A DNA stretch of 64,000 bases from Distichodus sexfasciatus. Taxonomy: Eukaryota > Chordata > Actinopteri > Characiformes > Distichodontidae. The DNA lies in the NCBI GenBank assembly GCA_032718565.1, contig JAVGVS010000238.1, positions 224,501 to 288,500 of the forward strand, in the 5' to 3' direction. The notes beneath the pieces are model-generated. The model saw only the letters and a program-made list of their open reading frames with translations. It searched no databases and was not told where the DNA came from. Positions 25,921-35,960 of this stretch are shown here, in pieces (the stretch's first letter is position 1; each line of letters opens with the position of its first letter). The position numbers were made by a program, and so were the translations under genes.

Positions 25921-26054
25921 ACTTTTATTATTATTATTACGCTTTATTTAAGCTTTTTATTTGTTAAAAAAGCAACAGGCCTCTTAAAGCAAAATGAGGC
26001 TCCGTTTGAGTCCCAGTGGAGCTGTGTATGGGAGCGTATGTGTGGGGTGGGGGG

Positions 26055-26114
<60 letters not shown>

Positions 26115-29100
26115 CGTGATTTGTTCAGGCTGAGTTGTACAGGATATGGCAGGAGCCAGGGCGTCGTGACTCCTGCGCGATGGAGCCGTTTAACGAAAAC
26201 AAGGCGAAAGGTACAAAGTGTGCAAAGCGAAAGAAAAACATTCACAACACAGTCGGGACTCGTGATGATTTATCTCGACTTAAAAAAATACATTAATTTA
26301 AGTATTATCCCAAAAATGCGACATTAAAATCTTTGCAGTCTAAAGCGCCTTCATATTTATATTATTTATTATTTATTCAGAACCCACCGCAACAATGTCT
26401 AACCTCGGCTTATTTGCTGAAATATTAAATCATCTAAACCCTTTAGTGGCCAGATATATGTGAACCTGATAACTGCTGACACTGATTGGCCTTCTCTCTT
26501 TTGTTAAGACGCTATTTACGCGTCTCTTTTAAGTAAAAAGGTCGTTTAGAGACACAATGACTCTCAAAGGGACTGTCAAGACTTGTCGCTCAGGAAAAAA
26601 GAGACGTGAGATCGCCTCGGGGAGGAAAAAACTAAAAATCTCTCTTTAGACTAAAAAAGTCTCTGAAGCCCAAACATTAATACACACAATTACAAAAACA
26701 CACGGAAGCGCGTTTGAGAGTGTAGTCGTTCTAACGGCAAACTAAAATAGTTAAAACCCTTGTAACCACTCTTTAATTTATTAAGATTAAAATCTATATT
26801 ACATTTTACAATATCTGCGACGAAATGAACGTCATGCGCTCTTAAAATACATTTTATATTCGCAAATGGTTCCATGAGTTGAGATAGAAGCTACATTAAG
26901 TACTTTTATAATAAGCTTCAGTTTAACCTCTCTTTTCTCCTTTGTTATGAAAAGTTCTAACCACTACGGTTCTTTTATAACATCAGCTGAAAACAGTTTG
27001 ACATTCATTATTTTTGACACTACTGTATAAGATTTTATCCCCCCAAAAATGTTTTTGGAGTTATGCCACAAACCTTTCATGGAACTAAAGAACCAAGGTT
27101 GCTGGTGCTCTTTTTCCACCCCCCAAAAATTCCCTCCATATAATTTAAAGTTTCTGCTCCAAATTAAAGTATATATGTTAGGAATATAAGGTAAAATTCC
27201 ATCATATAATTAAAAGTTTGCATACCACATTTAGGCATATGCCTCAGATATATTAAACAAAATCCCTCCCTATAATTTAGTGTGTAGACCAAATATAGGT
27301 ATACAGCTTAGATATATGAAGTTAGATCTCTCCATAGATTGTAGAGTGTGTACACCAAAATTAGATAAATAGATGAGATAAGTTATGTGAAATTCCTCCA
27401 TTTAATTTCACTTTCACATTTGTAGGTATATAATTTAGGTATGCGAAGTAAAATTCTTCCTATTTAATGTAAAGTTTATACACCAAATGTATGCATGTAG
27501 TTAATATTTATGAAGTAAAAATCAGATTTACGTATATAGCATAGATATAGGAAATTGAACTTCTCCATATTTTAGCTTCTACGTCAGATTTATGACTATA
27601 TTGAGAATTTATACATGTTTAAACTAAGAGTTTGGAGACTTACCCGAGGACGAGCGTGTCTTGCTCTTGCACTTGGGGGCGAAGCTGGACGCGGAGGCCC
27701 CCAGCAGGCTGCCCGGATGGAAGAGGCTGGTGCCATAGTCGTGCGGAGCAGGTAGGGGGTAGGTGGGGGGGTAGGTGGGGATCGGGTGGTGGGTGGAGGG
27801 CGTCTGCGCGCTCATGGCCAGGCTGCTCCGAAGCGGACTACAGCCCTCCATCTTCATACCCTCCGACAGGGACACCTGGTACTTGATGGACTCCTTGTCG
27901 TCCATCCTGGTGGCGGAGGAGGAGGTGGGCGAGGACGGGCCCGGGTCGGGGGACACGTCTTTGGGCGGGGTGGGAGGGAAGTTGTAGAGGGGATGAGGGC
28001 TGGAGTGGGTGGAGGAGATCGGAGCGACGCCTGAGCCGCTGTTGGTGCTGCTGTTGGCGCTGCTGCCGCTGCACGGGTAGCCGGCCTGGGACGGGTGGAG
28101 GCTGGGTTTAGTGAAGTGGCTCACCGCCCAGGCGTTGTGGTGCGCGGCGGAGAGCGCCGCCTTCCCGCTGTCCAGCCACGGGATTCCGGGACTGTGGATG
28201 AGGTGGTGCGGCCGGCAGACCTGGCTGCTTGTGAGCCGAGCTAAAAAAATACATTTAAAAATGCCTTTTAAAAATAAATACAGCACAAAACCGTGTGTTA
28301 ATTCACAATGCCCAGTTCTCTAATTAAGATAACCCTAGAAGTTAAAACAGAAAGTGCTCAACTCTTCAACTGAGATAACACAGTCTTAAACCCGGTCCTA
28401 CCTGTGGATTCGATTCCCGAACAATACAAACGCGACATTGATTTCCAAATATGAACGATGACAGATCTCGGACCCACTTATTCCAACTTCAGACTACAAA
28501 TTCCAGCCCAACAGCAATTCCAGAGTCTTATTTTCCCTTTTCTTCCCGTCTTCTTTCAACAAGGGCTGAACATTTCCATGAATACGGAGACGTCAACTCG
28601 ACCTCACTTCAATAATAATAAGAATAATCTTTTTATGAGCAAAAATGTCGGATAATTACGATTCTAAACACGGTTCCTCTGTCCTTCGAACACGTTTAGA
28701 GTAGGTAGCTACGTGAAGTAAGGAGATTTTTCCCGTTTTGCTTTTGTATCCGGGAAGTGCCTTATTCTCTCTCTCTCTCTTTCTCTCTCTGCCCCAGCAG
28801 CAGGGGGGAACAAGTGACACGAACTTCCCTTTCCTCTCCATGTCATTTGCTGGACATTTTTTCACCCCCTTTCTTCTCATCTTTTACATTTCATCGCGTC
28901 TCGACTGTTGGCCAAAAGGAGCAGCGCGCCATCTGATACGGAGCTGCTCTAATCCTAATATTCTCCCTGCTAGCAAAGCTAATCATTTCACACAATAAAC
29001 CTGTAAAGGAGGGCGGTCAGGCTTGTGAAACGGATATTTGAAGTGTGCTAAAGATCAGGGAATGCGTCAGTGCGTTTGATGTCCACGTCTGATATTTTGC

Positions 29101-29989
29101 GTAAGAGAAAATTGCGCCTAAACTTAAAAAATCAAGTCCGTTTTTTGAGGCATATTTTCTATGAAGAACCTTAAACTGGTGTAAAACCCTTAAAATACTT
29201 TCAGAGATTTTTAGAGAAAGACTTTTCTTCCATGGTTCTTCCATCTCATGAGAGGTTCTTTACGAAATCAAAAATGATGGCATCCTCCTAAAAATGTTCA
29301 TGCATATTTATTTTTAAGAGTGTTTGGAAAGTGAATAATTAAAAAAAATAAGCAGACATTTTTTCCGCAAAGGATTCTGAGCCTTAGGCCAACTGTTCAT
29401 TTGGGCCGCGTTGAAGTCTACGCTCAATGCTAAGATTTTCATCGCAAAGTGTGTGTGTGTGTGTTTTCTTCTTCTTTTCTAGTATCACGACGGCCAAACG
29501 TGCAAACTGATAGCAGTACACACTTCTGACCCAAAGCACGCAGACATGCTGTCACCAGGGTTAAGTTTGTTTACACACCCCTAACCCTTTCCTGGAGAAG
29601 AGGAAAGGCGCGCTGGGCCAAAAATTCAGTTATGAAGCCTCGTGAAATGAAATGCAGCACGACTTAATATTATAACCTTAGAACCTTAGAAGCAGAGATT
29701 TGATTTGGGTAAACATAGTGGCATTATTAGAGGTTAAAGACAAATAAACGTGCGTCTTACCGTGCGCCTGGCTGTAGGAGACTCTGGGCCGGGAGTTGGT
29801 GTAGTACGGGTTGCCCTGCGAGTCCAAGTGGTTTAAAAACACGTCCACCTCTTCTGGGGGTAAAAGGGGAGCCATAGGATCCATGTAGTTGTGTGCGAGG
29901 CCGTGGTGGTGGTGAGACTCCGGGTGCTGGCCGTTGAGCACCGCGTGGTGATGCGCCATCCACCGGGACTGGTCGGCCGCAACCTCCAT
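15792..29989 (-). CDS. gata2: gata2 (likely gata2a), GATA-binding transcription factor, 5 coding exons
   Basis: Nuclear zinc-finger transcription factor binding (A/T)GATA(A/G); in vertebrates it controls blood stem cell, endothelial and neural programmes. Coding exons are 29989-29761, 28240-27644, 23588-23441, 18506-18381 and 16076-15792. All have AG/GT borders and compatible phases. Residues 1-275 are the activation region, starting MEVAADQSRWMAHH and containing FPPTPPKDVSPDP and HPIPTYPP as in vertebrate GATA2. The N-finger exon follows, then an intact C-finger (C334-x2-C337, C355-x2-C358) and a tail with NRPLTMKKEGIQTRNRK and HSGHMLPTPTPIHP. Expected length is about 460 residues; human has 480. 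The N-finger exon carries two extra bases (23546-23552), so as written the frame stops at about residue 310. I judge this more likely a sequence error than a dead gene. The neighbour rpn1 supports gata2a rather than gata2b. Confidence 0.95.
16565..16690 (+). repeat. SINE fragment (family B) in last gata2 intron
   Basis: GGTGATCATGAGATTGGAGG, TCGAATCTCGGGAACC, CCTCAAGTTGCTCTAGGAAG; a diverged copy. Confidence 0.55.
17630..17830. promoter_or_regulatory. candidate element in last gata2 intron
   Basis: GC-rich start, then ACAAAGCTGGATTAATCAAAAG with AGATAA at 17745: a TCF/LEF-like core, a bicoid-type homeodomain core and a GATA site within 30 bp. Judged by composition and motif density only. Confidence 0.25.
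17890..18340. repeat. decayed tandem repeat (170-190 bp unit) next to the gata2 C-finger exon
   Basis: The block GCCTCAnAGAnnnCCATTACCCnGAAGGC recurs at 17903, 18092 and 18261. Between copies are shared CGTTGGAAnAAAACGGAATAA and TATATCAT-TATTC segments. A partial copy lies at 19025-19140 on the other side of exon 18381-18506. The array ends about 80 bp from the exon. Confidence 0.7.
18381..18506 (-). CDS. gata2: gata2 coding exon 4 (C-terminal zinc finger)
   Basis: 126 nt, phase 0 to 0, between a CTCAG acceptor and a GTGAGT donor. It encodes [20 protein letters not shown], then WRRNGNGDPVCNACGLYYKLHN. This is the DNA-binding C-finger with all four Cys ligands and the WRR and GLYYK contacts intact. 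The region is effectively identical to vertebrate GATA2/GATA3. It has no internal Met start, so simple ORF calling misses it. Confidence 0.95.
19190..19730. promoter_or_regulatory. candidate intronic element in gata2 (between the zinc-finger exons)
   Basis: Two complex stretches (19190-19325 with GGCTGATAAAGATC, and 19430-19620 with AAGGCTTAATTCAATTTTCC) surround a TG microsatellite. The mammalian homologous intron holds the +9.5 haematopoietic/endothelial enhancer. I did not find its E-box/GATA composite (CATCTG-N8-AGATAA) on either strand, so identity is open. Confidence 0.3.
22440..23180. repeat. decayed tandem repeat in gata2 intron beside the N-finger exon
   Basis: TGACACTAAG-like starts recur near 22475, 22690, 22851 and 23063, and GCACTGTAAAA ends near 22561, 22781, 22895 and 23097. 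This gives about four diverged units of 160-215 bp, AT-rich, with TTAACACT and TTTAACC blocks. It lies within 260 bp of exon 23441-23588. Confidence 0.65.
23441..23588 (-). CDS. gata2: gata2 coding exon 3 (N-terminal zinc finger) with +2 frameshift
   Basis: Begins EGRECVNCGATSTP and should continue [34 protein letters not shown], ending at a GTGAGT donor. The two halves lie in different frames: between the Pro codon and the CTC-TGG (Leu-Trp) codons there are three bases where one is expected. The exon is 148 nt; a phase 1 to phase 0 exon needs 146, as I recall for human. The second Cys pair reads CSAC instead of the near-invariant CNAC. In the written frame translation ends in a short unrelated tail at 23482. 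Confidence 0.9.
23683..23835. mobile_element. fragment of TAGGGCTGGGCAAT-type element in gata2 intron
   Basis: AGGACTGAGCAATGAATTAA ... GGTAAAATGTTGAATTAATT ... TTGATTTGACATGATATCGG, collinear with 34813-35027. Lies about 100 bp upstream of the N-finger exon acceptor. Confidence 0.5.
23840..27120. other. gata2: gata2 intron between coding exons 2 and 3, unassigned part
   Basis: Contains a palindromic ACTGTAAA/TTTACAGT repeat fragment (23895-23985), TG/GA tracts (24406-24450), an ATT array (25870-25940) and a GT array (26058-26114). No extra exon with good splice sites was found. Confidence 0.4.
27125..27600. repeat. AT-rich degenerate minisatellite, about 66-bp unit, 7 copies
   Basis: Units begin AAATTCCCTCCATATAATTTA-like at about 27126, 27191, 27258, 27323, 27389, 27450 and 27536, each followed by a CACCAAAT-like and ATATAGGTATATA-like segment. 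It ends about 45 bp from the donor of gata2 coding exon 2. Confidence 0.65.
27644..28240 (-). CDS. gata2: gata2 coding exon 2 (activation/regulatory region)
   Basis: 597 nt, phase 1 to phase 1. The split codon gives ARLTSSQVCRPHHLIHSPG, matching the GATA2 ARLTGGQMCRPHLLHSPG pattern. It contains SPGIPWLDSGKAALS, FPPTPPKDVSPDP, KYQVSLSEGMKMEGCSPLR and HHPIPTYPP, then the basic run CKSKTRSSS just before the finger exon. The acceptor is a T-rich tract ending TAG at 28241; the donor is GTAAGT at 27643. Long proline/serine stretches are normal for the family. Confidence 0.93.
28241..29760. other. gata2: gata2 intron between coding exons 1 and 2
   Basis: 1.5 kb intron. A TC tract at 28767-28790 and otherwise non-repetitive sequence. 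No alternative exon is obvious. Confidence 0.5.
29761..29989 (-). CDS. gata2: gata2 coding exon 1 (start codon, N-terminal activation region)
   Basis: The ATG at 29989 opens MEVAADQSRWMAHHHAVL, the conserved GATA2 N-terminus. The exon continues through EEVDVFLNHLDSQGNPYY and ends at a GTAAGA donor in phase 1. Only about 18 nt of 5' UTR precede the ATG in this exon: a T-rich tract and an AG at 30008-30009 form a plausible acceptor, so transcription must start in an upstream non-coding exon. Confidence 0.93.
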
Positions 29990-30339
29990 GACTCAAGCGT
30001 CCGGGTACTTTTGCAAAAAAAAAAATCTAACCTTGTCTTTCTAAGACAGATAAGGGATTTCTGAGAACTATAGTTTCCCCCAAAAAGCTGTTAGTGGTTG
30101 CTGTCCTTAAAAATCTCACTTCTTGCACAATTCTTGCTTGGCAGAAGCTTTCAGCGCTCCTTAGAAACACCTGCAAAATAATAAGACTTTATAAACATCA
30201 CATTTAAACCCAGCTTCGGCAAAAGCCAATTATCAGAATATTTTTAAGTTTCAACTTTCATGGTCGTTTTTCTCCTTTTTTAAGGAGGGCTCTCCAAGTT
30301 CGAGATGGTCGCAGGCTTCCAAAAAGAGGACAAACTTAC

Positions 30340-30570
30340 GTCGTTAAAAATCGCATTTCCACTCCAGCTCCGGGCTGACTTAGTCCGCTTTAAAGAATGT
30401 TAAATCCTCCTGACTGTGTGTATATTTTTAGGGGGAGGTTCGAGTCCGTCATCCGTGTGTGTTTAAGCCGCAGTGTGAGTTTGCTTCGCTCGGTCTCTAC
30501 TGCTGTATTTTTGGGCGGACGCTCATTAATGAATTGCGCCTGTGCTCTGTCGGAACTGGCGCCAGTAGAT
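30340..30570 (-). other. gata2: gata2 proximal non-coding first exon (IG-like), inferred
   Basis: A strong GTAAGT donor lies at 30339-30334 (minus), with exon end at 30340. Upstream are GC- and CCAAT-box sequences, and the coding exon has an acceptor at 30008. No long frame is present. Mammalian Gata2 has a distal (IS) and a proximal (IG) first exon; this position fits the proximal one. The 5' end is a guess. Confidence 0.55.
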
Positions 30571-30574
30571 TCCA

Positions 30575-30725
30575 TATCATGCGCGTAGGGGCGGGGCCTC
30601 GGGTCCGGCGTCACCGAGCGACAGCCAATAGCCACTCCAGGGGCGCCTGATTGGCTCGCTTGGCTGCTTTGCGATCTGATCGGTGGGTGCGCGGGCCAAT
30701 AGGGAGAGAGAAGCGAGAGACTCAT
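30575..30725 (-). promoter_or_regulatory. gata2: gata2 proximal promoter
   Basis: CpG-rich block with a GC box (GGGGCGGGG, 30588-30596) and three CCAAT boxes: 30625-30629 and 30696-30700 on plus, and ATTGG 30650-30654, i.e. CCAAT on the transcribed strand. No clear TATA box. The spacing to the inferred first exon is typical of CCAAT/GC promoters. Confidence 0.6.
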
Positions 30726-31379
30726 CCGTCAACGGGACAATTTATTGAGATCTAGCTTTCTTACGGCTGCGTGGAACGCTTTGATAATGTCTTCTTCTTC
30801 TTCTCCTTCTCAAAGAAGGGATAGACAAACAAAAGGAGAAAGGGAGGGAATTAATTTCGTGCGTTTCATGCCATGATGCTTAGGCGTGGGCGGTAAAATT
30901 AAGGTTATAACCCTCAGGTAATCAGAAGTGTCTAATACAATGTCCCACACCAAAAATAATCTAATTTTGGCAAATGGGTGAAGCCCAAATGTTCAACCCA
31001 AGGTTCACGTCTTCCCTCACCTTTATTAAGCATGTGTACTTGTATATAAAGTGTGCATCCTCTCAACATCAACCGGTCTATAATAAAATGTTCCCTTTAT
31101 TATTATAATTAGAGTCCAAAAATGATGGTACAATCATTCACTGGTCTCCATTTCAACCTCCAAAGTCGCTTGTGGTGCAAAATGACCTAATAATTATTCA
31201 CTCTTCTCTATTTCAATCTATAAGGTCGCCTGAAAAAGGACATTATTAGCACGGCCATAAAGAAAAGTAAAATAAAAAATAGCTTGCACGCACGAACAAA
31301 AACAAAGGAGAGAGACAGCCGTCTTGCCATCATTAGCATGTGCTTAAACCAACACAAAAAAGAGCTGCAATGTTGACTT

Positions 31380-31720
31380 TAACACGCAGCCGCAACGCAA
31401 ACCCAGGCGAGTGCCGCCGCAACCTCGGGCATTAATTTGGGGAGGAGCGCAGTTTGGGCCTCTAAAGTGGAGCCTTTGTGTTCGCGCCTCTAATTGTTGT
31501 TAATTAGTAGTGGCGACATTCCTCTTGTGAAAACATTGTTTTTGTATGCGATTTGGGGCTATCAAACATCACTTTGCATATTAATAGCCATCCCCTCTCT
31601 CTCCCTCTCTGGGTGGTGCCGACAGGTCGCATGGGCTCGACCGCAGAAATAAGAAAAGGGCCAAATTGGTGACCATTAGCGGGGTTGCGTTGGTTCCTGC
31701 GCGCTCATGTCATGCCCAAA
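31380..31720. promoter_or_regulatory. candidate conserved element just upstream of gata2 proximal promoter
   Basis: Non-repetitive block with clustered homeodomain-type cores (ATTAATTTG, TAATTGTTGTTAATTAG) and an octamer/POU-like TTTGCATATTAATAG at 31573-31587, about 0.8-1.1 kb from the promoter. It has the look of a developmental enhancer. No alignment available. Confidence 0.35.
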
Positions 31721-32188
31721 CGCAGACCCCGGGCGCAACGACGCGGCGTCGCCATTTAACCCGATCAGATCCTGAGATAAACTCTGGTGCCAGGTCAAGC
31801 CGGACTCTAATAAGCCCCAACACCTTTTATTTATATAAAAATATACCTTTTTTTTACTCAACTAGATAAAATAAAGATATTCACTTAAAAGCACAAACAC
31901 GTTCATTTAAAGCCAAGTCTTTTCCCATTATGTAAGAATGATGTTTAGTAATATTTAGCTCCATTCTTGTTATTCGGCTTTGAGTTGTCAAAATGTTTAT
32001 TTCGTGTGACCGTCCCAGATAGACGAGTCGCGACATATAAACTTGGAAATCTTGGTATCTTTGCCAAAAATAATATGGATCCTCTTCTCTAAGCGAGGAA
32101 CAGCTGAATGCTAATGACGCAAAGCTTTAATTCTGGGAAACGTGTGTGGCGTGGGCTCTGAGGGTGAAGGTTTGCATGCATATATATG

Positions 32189-32233
<45 letters not shown>

Positions 32234-33002
32234 AATTAAATAATTGTGTGTATGTAATTATACATTATAGTTGCAATTTAATATAAAGAATTACATGAGA
32301 CTTGAGATGTATTTTAGTGGCGTTTATTTAACTTTTCCGTATCAGAGTTGCTACCTGTCCTCAGGTAACAAGGCACTACTTCATGGGAATTAGGGGGAAA
32401 GAATGAAGCTGTACCTTCACACCTCTTTGTCACCTCTCTGATGACATCTTGTAGAAGAGTTAGTCCTTATTAATTATTCATTCAACTCGCTCGCCCGGCC
32501 GGTAGGATCAATGGGCAACTGAAACTCGGGAAGGAATAGTTTCAGCTTGACTTTCTAGTATTTCTCACCGTGGTTTCTGGATGTAAGATAAAACGAATGT
32601 AGACTGAACAAGGTCAAATTGGTTTAATATTATTATCATTTTTTAAAACTGTTCCTCTGTGATAAACTCAAACCTTCTGTTTTCATTTTTACCCAAAACA
32701 GTAGCATATATATTGTCTAAAAATTGTGAGTTTTTGCTTAACCCAAAAAGCTGAGATTGACGGGCGGTAATTGGCGCGCTAGGAGCGCAGACCGGGCGCC
32801 ACTCTGACGCCGGCGTGTGACGTCACTGAAGCGGAGCGCGGGAGCGACTTTAAGGCATCCGTGAAGCAGATTTTAGAGATTTGAATGAATGAGGGCGAGA
32901 GTTCACCTTCACAACAATGTCCGCATTCACTCTGATTATCTTCCTTATAGTTCGGTACACACGTCTACTGGCTCTTTTTGGGTAAAGTTGTGTTTTTGAG
33001 TC

Positions 33003-33525
33003 TGGCTTTGTGATAGGGCTGGGCAAGTAATCGAAAACAAGTCAAGTAACGCGTTACAAAAGTAACAAAATTACAGTACTGTATTGCTTTTTGCTGTAAC
33101 ACAGTAATATAAGGCATTGCTAAATCTTCAGTAATATTATACTTGTTACATTTTTCAGTAAGAAGTTACAACACACTTTTAACCCGAATTTAATCCAAAA
33201 TTCCCAACACCACGAAACCTGTCACAAGGGTAAAATGTTGTGAGTAAAAGAGTTGTTTCCTACAGAGTGTATGTCTGCAGTCACGATGCTGCACCACATC
33301 ACCCTCCACTGGATGTAGAATGAACTGCAGTAAACTACATTTAACCGTTTTACAACGTCCTACTTCCACATTTATTCTGGGGAAAGTAACTGAAAAGTAA
33401 TGCAGGAGTCGTGTAGCACATTACAATTCAGAGACAGTCATATTGTAACGCAACCACTTACAATTATTTAACACTTACTAGTCATCTATAATATAGTACA
33501 GTTTGGAACTTTTCCAACACTGGTG
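33003..33525. repeat. element fragments rich in AACGCGTTAC / TTTCCAACACTGG motifs
   Basis: Starts with another TAGGGCTGGGCAAGTAATCG end, then AAGTAACGCGTTACAAAAGT, and runs to TTTTCCAACACTGG at 33508-33521. Typical teleost DNA-transposon vocabulary. Looks like two elements joined. Confidence 0.4.
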
Positions 33526-33527
33526 AT

Positions 33528-33778
33528 AGGGCTGGGCAATTAATCAAAAATGAATCAAAACAGAGATTACGAACCTCTAATGGATTACAAAGATATGCAC
33601 TCTTTCATTAGGAAAATATCTTAGCTTTAATACTTAAGATAGTTACAGTACAAACTTTGTCAGTGAACTATGAAAACAAAAACAAGCAAAAATGCACAAA
33701 ACAAAATAAATTTCCATTAACCGTAATTGAGGTAAAATGTTCTATTAATCATATTGACTTGAGGTCGCCCAGCCCTAC
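33528..33778. mobile_element. short inverted-repeat element, TAGGGCTGGGCAAT type
   Basis: Begins TAGGGCTGGGCAATTAATC and ends CGCCCAGCCCTA (inverted), about 250 bp, AT-rich. The interior GGTAAAATGTTCnATTAATCAT is shared with 34813-35027, 23683-23835 and 57000-57235. hAT-type MITE by terminal motif; family not identified. Confidence 0.65.
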
Positions 33779-34812
33779 ATTGGGTTTTGTATGTGAGGTC
33801 CTTGTAAGGCAAAAAAGATACAAAAAGTTAAATGAAAATGTCAAATGTATTAATATATTTGCCTCTGGTTACTAAAATTAAGGCTAAGTTTAGCTGTAAA
33901 AGTATTTACATCTATTAGTTATTATGCCACAAAAAAGCTCTTTAATATCTCAAGTTTCTGTTTTATTGATTGTGTATTTATTTGTGATTAAAAGTTGTAT
34001 GTTGATGTGAATCTGTGTGATTTGTGTGTCTATAATAGCAGACATGTTTGGTGTACATGAACATGTTATCCTAAGTGTGTGAAATGCTTAAACCACTTGG
34101 CTTTGCTCTCATGGCCCCTGGCCAGCGCCGGTGGAGCCGGAAGTGCTGCCGCTCTGTAAACTAACAAATTAGTGTGTGTTGCCCAACAAGGTTCTTGGCT
34201 CCGGCAGATTTTCGTTTACATTTAGGAGAGCGTTCAGCAATATATGGCCAAAAGGCATGCGAAAAGCGTACTCTCAACATCAACTCCATCTCAAAAAGCA
34301 AATTATGAATCAAAACAGGTTGTGTTTCCACAGGTCACAGGTTATTTATCAAAATCTGGATGTTTACATGCTCGTCTTTACTGTGCATACCCAAGAATAA
34401 TCCTACGATAATTACTGACTTTTCCAACTTAATACCCATTTTACTTTGTGGTTGTTACAGTGTGAATCGCCTGCCGAAACCCAGCGTGTGTTGAAGGCCT
34501 GTTGCACCAACCACCAAGGCAAACTCAGTGTATGTGAGAACATACTCAGCGACTAAATTCTGATTGTTATAACTGATTTTATCTCCAGCGCCCGCAGCAA
34601 TGCTAATTGCCACGGTTAGTTTGATCCTGATCTCCCAGCATGTCTCTTTGAAGAAGATCTGGACTAAATTCCTGCGCTAATCCTGGTTTCAAACGGTTGC
34701 TGGAGTTTCTCCAAGAAGATCCACACTTTTTCACAGGAGGAGGAGGAGGAAGGCAGAAGATGGTCTAAACTTAGATTCCCAACAACACACCTGAGCAGAG
34801 CTTAGATTGATC

Positions 34813-35027
34813 TAGGGCTGGATAATTCATCGAAAAATAATAAAAAACCAACATTCTTAATCAACATAATCTTGCCAACATCCCACCTTTAATAGTTGAA
34901 CATTTATAGTACAAACCTTGTCAGAGAACAAAACTGCAAAAATATGTCATTGTTCGTTAATGGTAATATAGATAAAATGTTCAATTAATCATGGTATTGA
35001 TTTGAGGTCATATCGCCCAGCCCTAAG
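34813..35027. mobile_element. short inverted-repeat element, TAGGGCTGGGCAAT type
   Basis: TAGGGCTGGATAATTCATCG ... GAGGTCATATCGCCCAGCCCTA; second copy of the element at 33528, diverged. Confidence 0.65.
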
Positions 35028-35589
35028 CTGATCCCATTCTAATTTTGTAAATAAATCGTAATGAGATTTTATTCAAATTAAGTCATAAAAGCATTACAAC
35101 AACAAAATTTGTCTCTGACACTAAAAAGGACCTGTTTGCCTTAAATTTGTTCGTAAGAAAGTTAAATAGTGTAATATAATACAACTGTGGAAGTGCAGAA
35201 AACCCAAATAGCTAATGTTTCGCACAAACACATCCAATAAAAAATTATTTAAGAGTGCTCTTCACCATTTGTAAATTATCTTATTACCTAAGATCAAATC
35301 TTGTTAAACGTCAAAACCTTGGAGAAAAGTGCGTAAGTAACAAATTTCTTCTAAAGAATAGTTGGTGAATGAGGTCCAGTATCCACTTACAGCTTTTTAT
35401 TGACCAAATGCCAGTTTGTACAAATGAATACAAATCCACAGTTGTGATTTAGCATTGGAGCTAGCTGTGTACGTTTTACGTCATTTGTGCTTCTACGTCA
35501 GTGACAATGACTGACGTAATCGGTCGTAGACTTTGAGCACCTTGTCTATCTTGGTCCAAATTAATTGCCTCTGAATAATCGGGACGACT

Positions 35590-35960
35590 TATTGCCTAAA
35601 TCGGTGGAAAAAGATGGAGGCAATCATTCCCATAATTAACAGGTGCCGTGAAATGGGGTGGGGGTGGGTGGGTGACGGTTCGGCCTGTGCCGGCCCTCTT
35701 CTGCCCTTCCGTGGGGTTTTTATCGTTTCTCGGCAGGGTTAAAGGGATGGAGGATGGGGGGATGGAGAGATGGAGAAGAGAACGAGTGCAGACGGGCTTG
35801 TGAAGATAAGCAGACGCAGGGACGGGGAGGGGGCAATGACACAGAGCAGCTGAAGCGCCATTGTCCTTTACTCACGGGTAATTAGATTGTGACGGGGCAG
35901 CGGGGGCCGAACCTGAGCGGGGAGAAGTCACGGATAAACGAGGGCATCGACGAGGACGAC
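35590..35960. promoter_or_regulatory. candidate conserved non-coding block
   Basis: Mixed block including GGCAATCATTCCCATAATTA, GAAGATAAGCAGAC (GATA site near 35804), CAGCTG, GCCATTGTCC (SOX-like) and GGTAATTAGATTGTGACG. Lies in the presumed gata2 intron between distal and proximal first exons. Visual judgement only. Confidence 0.3.

Noticed and set aside
30390..30725. 111-residue frame over the gata2 proximal promoter
   Set aside because: CpG-rich promoter sequence with CCAAT and GC boxes; the known GATA2 start is at 29989.
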